A DNA stretch of 64,000 bases from JAXLQL01 sp046331625 (lineage in GTDB: Bacteria > Acidobacteriota > Terriglobia > Bryobacterales > Bryobacteraceae). A program made the translations under genes and the position numbers. This document shows, in pieces, positions 63,874 through 64,000 of this stretch. Below the pieces are notes generated by a model. The model made no database searches and was not told the origin of the DNA. It saw nothing but the letters and a program-made list of their open reading frames with translations. The stretch is taken from contig JAXLQL010000008.1 in NCBI GenBank assembly GCA_046331625.1, positions 248,001 through 312,000 of the forward strand, in the 5' to 3' direction. The number at the start of each line of letters is the position of its first letter. Position 1 is the first letter of the stretch.

Positions 63874-64000
63874 ATGCGTGTCCGACTGCTCATTTCGAAA
63901 GAGGGTTCCCCGTCCGTGCAACTGCCGCCGGTTGCGCTGGACGAAGTTCGCGCAGCCAACTCGGTGGTGACGAAGAGGAACCCGGACATCACTTGGGTCC
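63874..64000 (+). CDS. Start of an unknown gene cut by the window end
   Basis: An ATG at 63874 opens a frame to the window edge (MRVRLLISKEGSPSVQLPPV and onward). A stop lies 18 bases upstream in frame. The sequence looks coding but no family was recognised. Only 42 codons are visible. Confidence 0.35.
   Translation, partial: MRVRLLISKEGSPSVQLPPVALDEVRAANSVVTKRNPDITWV

Noticed and set aside
63128..63970. 280-codon plus-strand frame opposite the TonB gene
   Set aside because: The minus-strand gene has a ribosome binding site, signal peptide and TonB domain; the opposing frame is Ser/Arg/Pro-rich noise.

Overview
The window is GC-rich bacterial DNA that reads as a soil Acidobacterium of the Bryobacterales/Solibacter type. 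This is inferred from gene content: two ~1,100-residue Oar-like TonB receptors with an N-terminal carboxypeptidase-regulatory domain, a secreted von Willebrand/BACON protein that carries the Solibacter-type C-terminal domain (TIGR03437-like), an ECF-SAK sigma factor paired with a kinase-TPR protein, Tat-exported enzymes, and many GTG/TTG starts. No rRNA, tRNA or CRISPR was seen.

Layout. 1-2.5 kb: a partial UlaG-like hydrolase and a divergent AraC regulator/NAD(P)-binding protein pair. 2.6-9.6 kb (minus strand): four tandem translationally coupled paralogs (TM, PDZ-like, multi-TM), a phosphoglycerate mutase, a polytopic membrane protein, an orphan 2Fe-2S subunit and an NHL propeller. 9.7-17.6 kb: a TPR lipoprotein-like secreted protein, a frameshifted small gene, a 7-TM protein, a 70-residue secreted peptide made of three 17-residue repeats, a PQQ dehydrogenase, a decayed NTPase/TPR gene, a DEAD-box helicase and a TauE/SafE permease. 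17.7-23.9 kb: a 14-repeat RCC1 protein, a Ser/Thr kinase-TPR protein and its ECF sigma factor. 24-28.3 kb: an AraC/GyrI regulator, a BNR propeller plus MoaD-like protein with residues beyond the GG, cytochrome c', pyrE and a DUF1080 protein.

28.4-30.7 kb: an MBL-fold gene cut by a 1,455-bp IS3-family element with 3-bp target duplication and a decayed orfB. 30.9-45.9 kb: a vWA/BACON protein coupled to a PhoD phosphatase, then sensory genes (OmpR-type two-component pair, hybrid kinase with periplasmic binding domain, LytS/LytTR pair) interleaved with secreted or solenoid proteins. 46-56 kb: a two-domain alpha/beta hydrolase (frameshifted), an Oar-like receptor, mhpF, mhpE and an amidase, with many copies of a two-hairpin REP-like element, including a ~104-bp-period array between mhpF and mhpE. 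56.1-56.6 kb is a non-coding 66/91-bp tandem repeat block. 56.6-64 kb: DinB and Tat-type DegT proteins, a second Oar-like receptor, a possible Rpn-like pair, a TonB protein and a gene cut by the window edge.

Several genes need a single-base correction to be intact (near 11313, 47056, 53022, and three sites in the IS transposase). Some may be assembly errors rather than biology. The most distinctive signals are the coupled membrane-PDZ paralog operon, the MoaD-like protein with a C-terminal extension beside a propeller gene, the REP dyads (one forming the start of a coding region), and the two repeat arrays.
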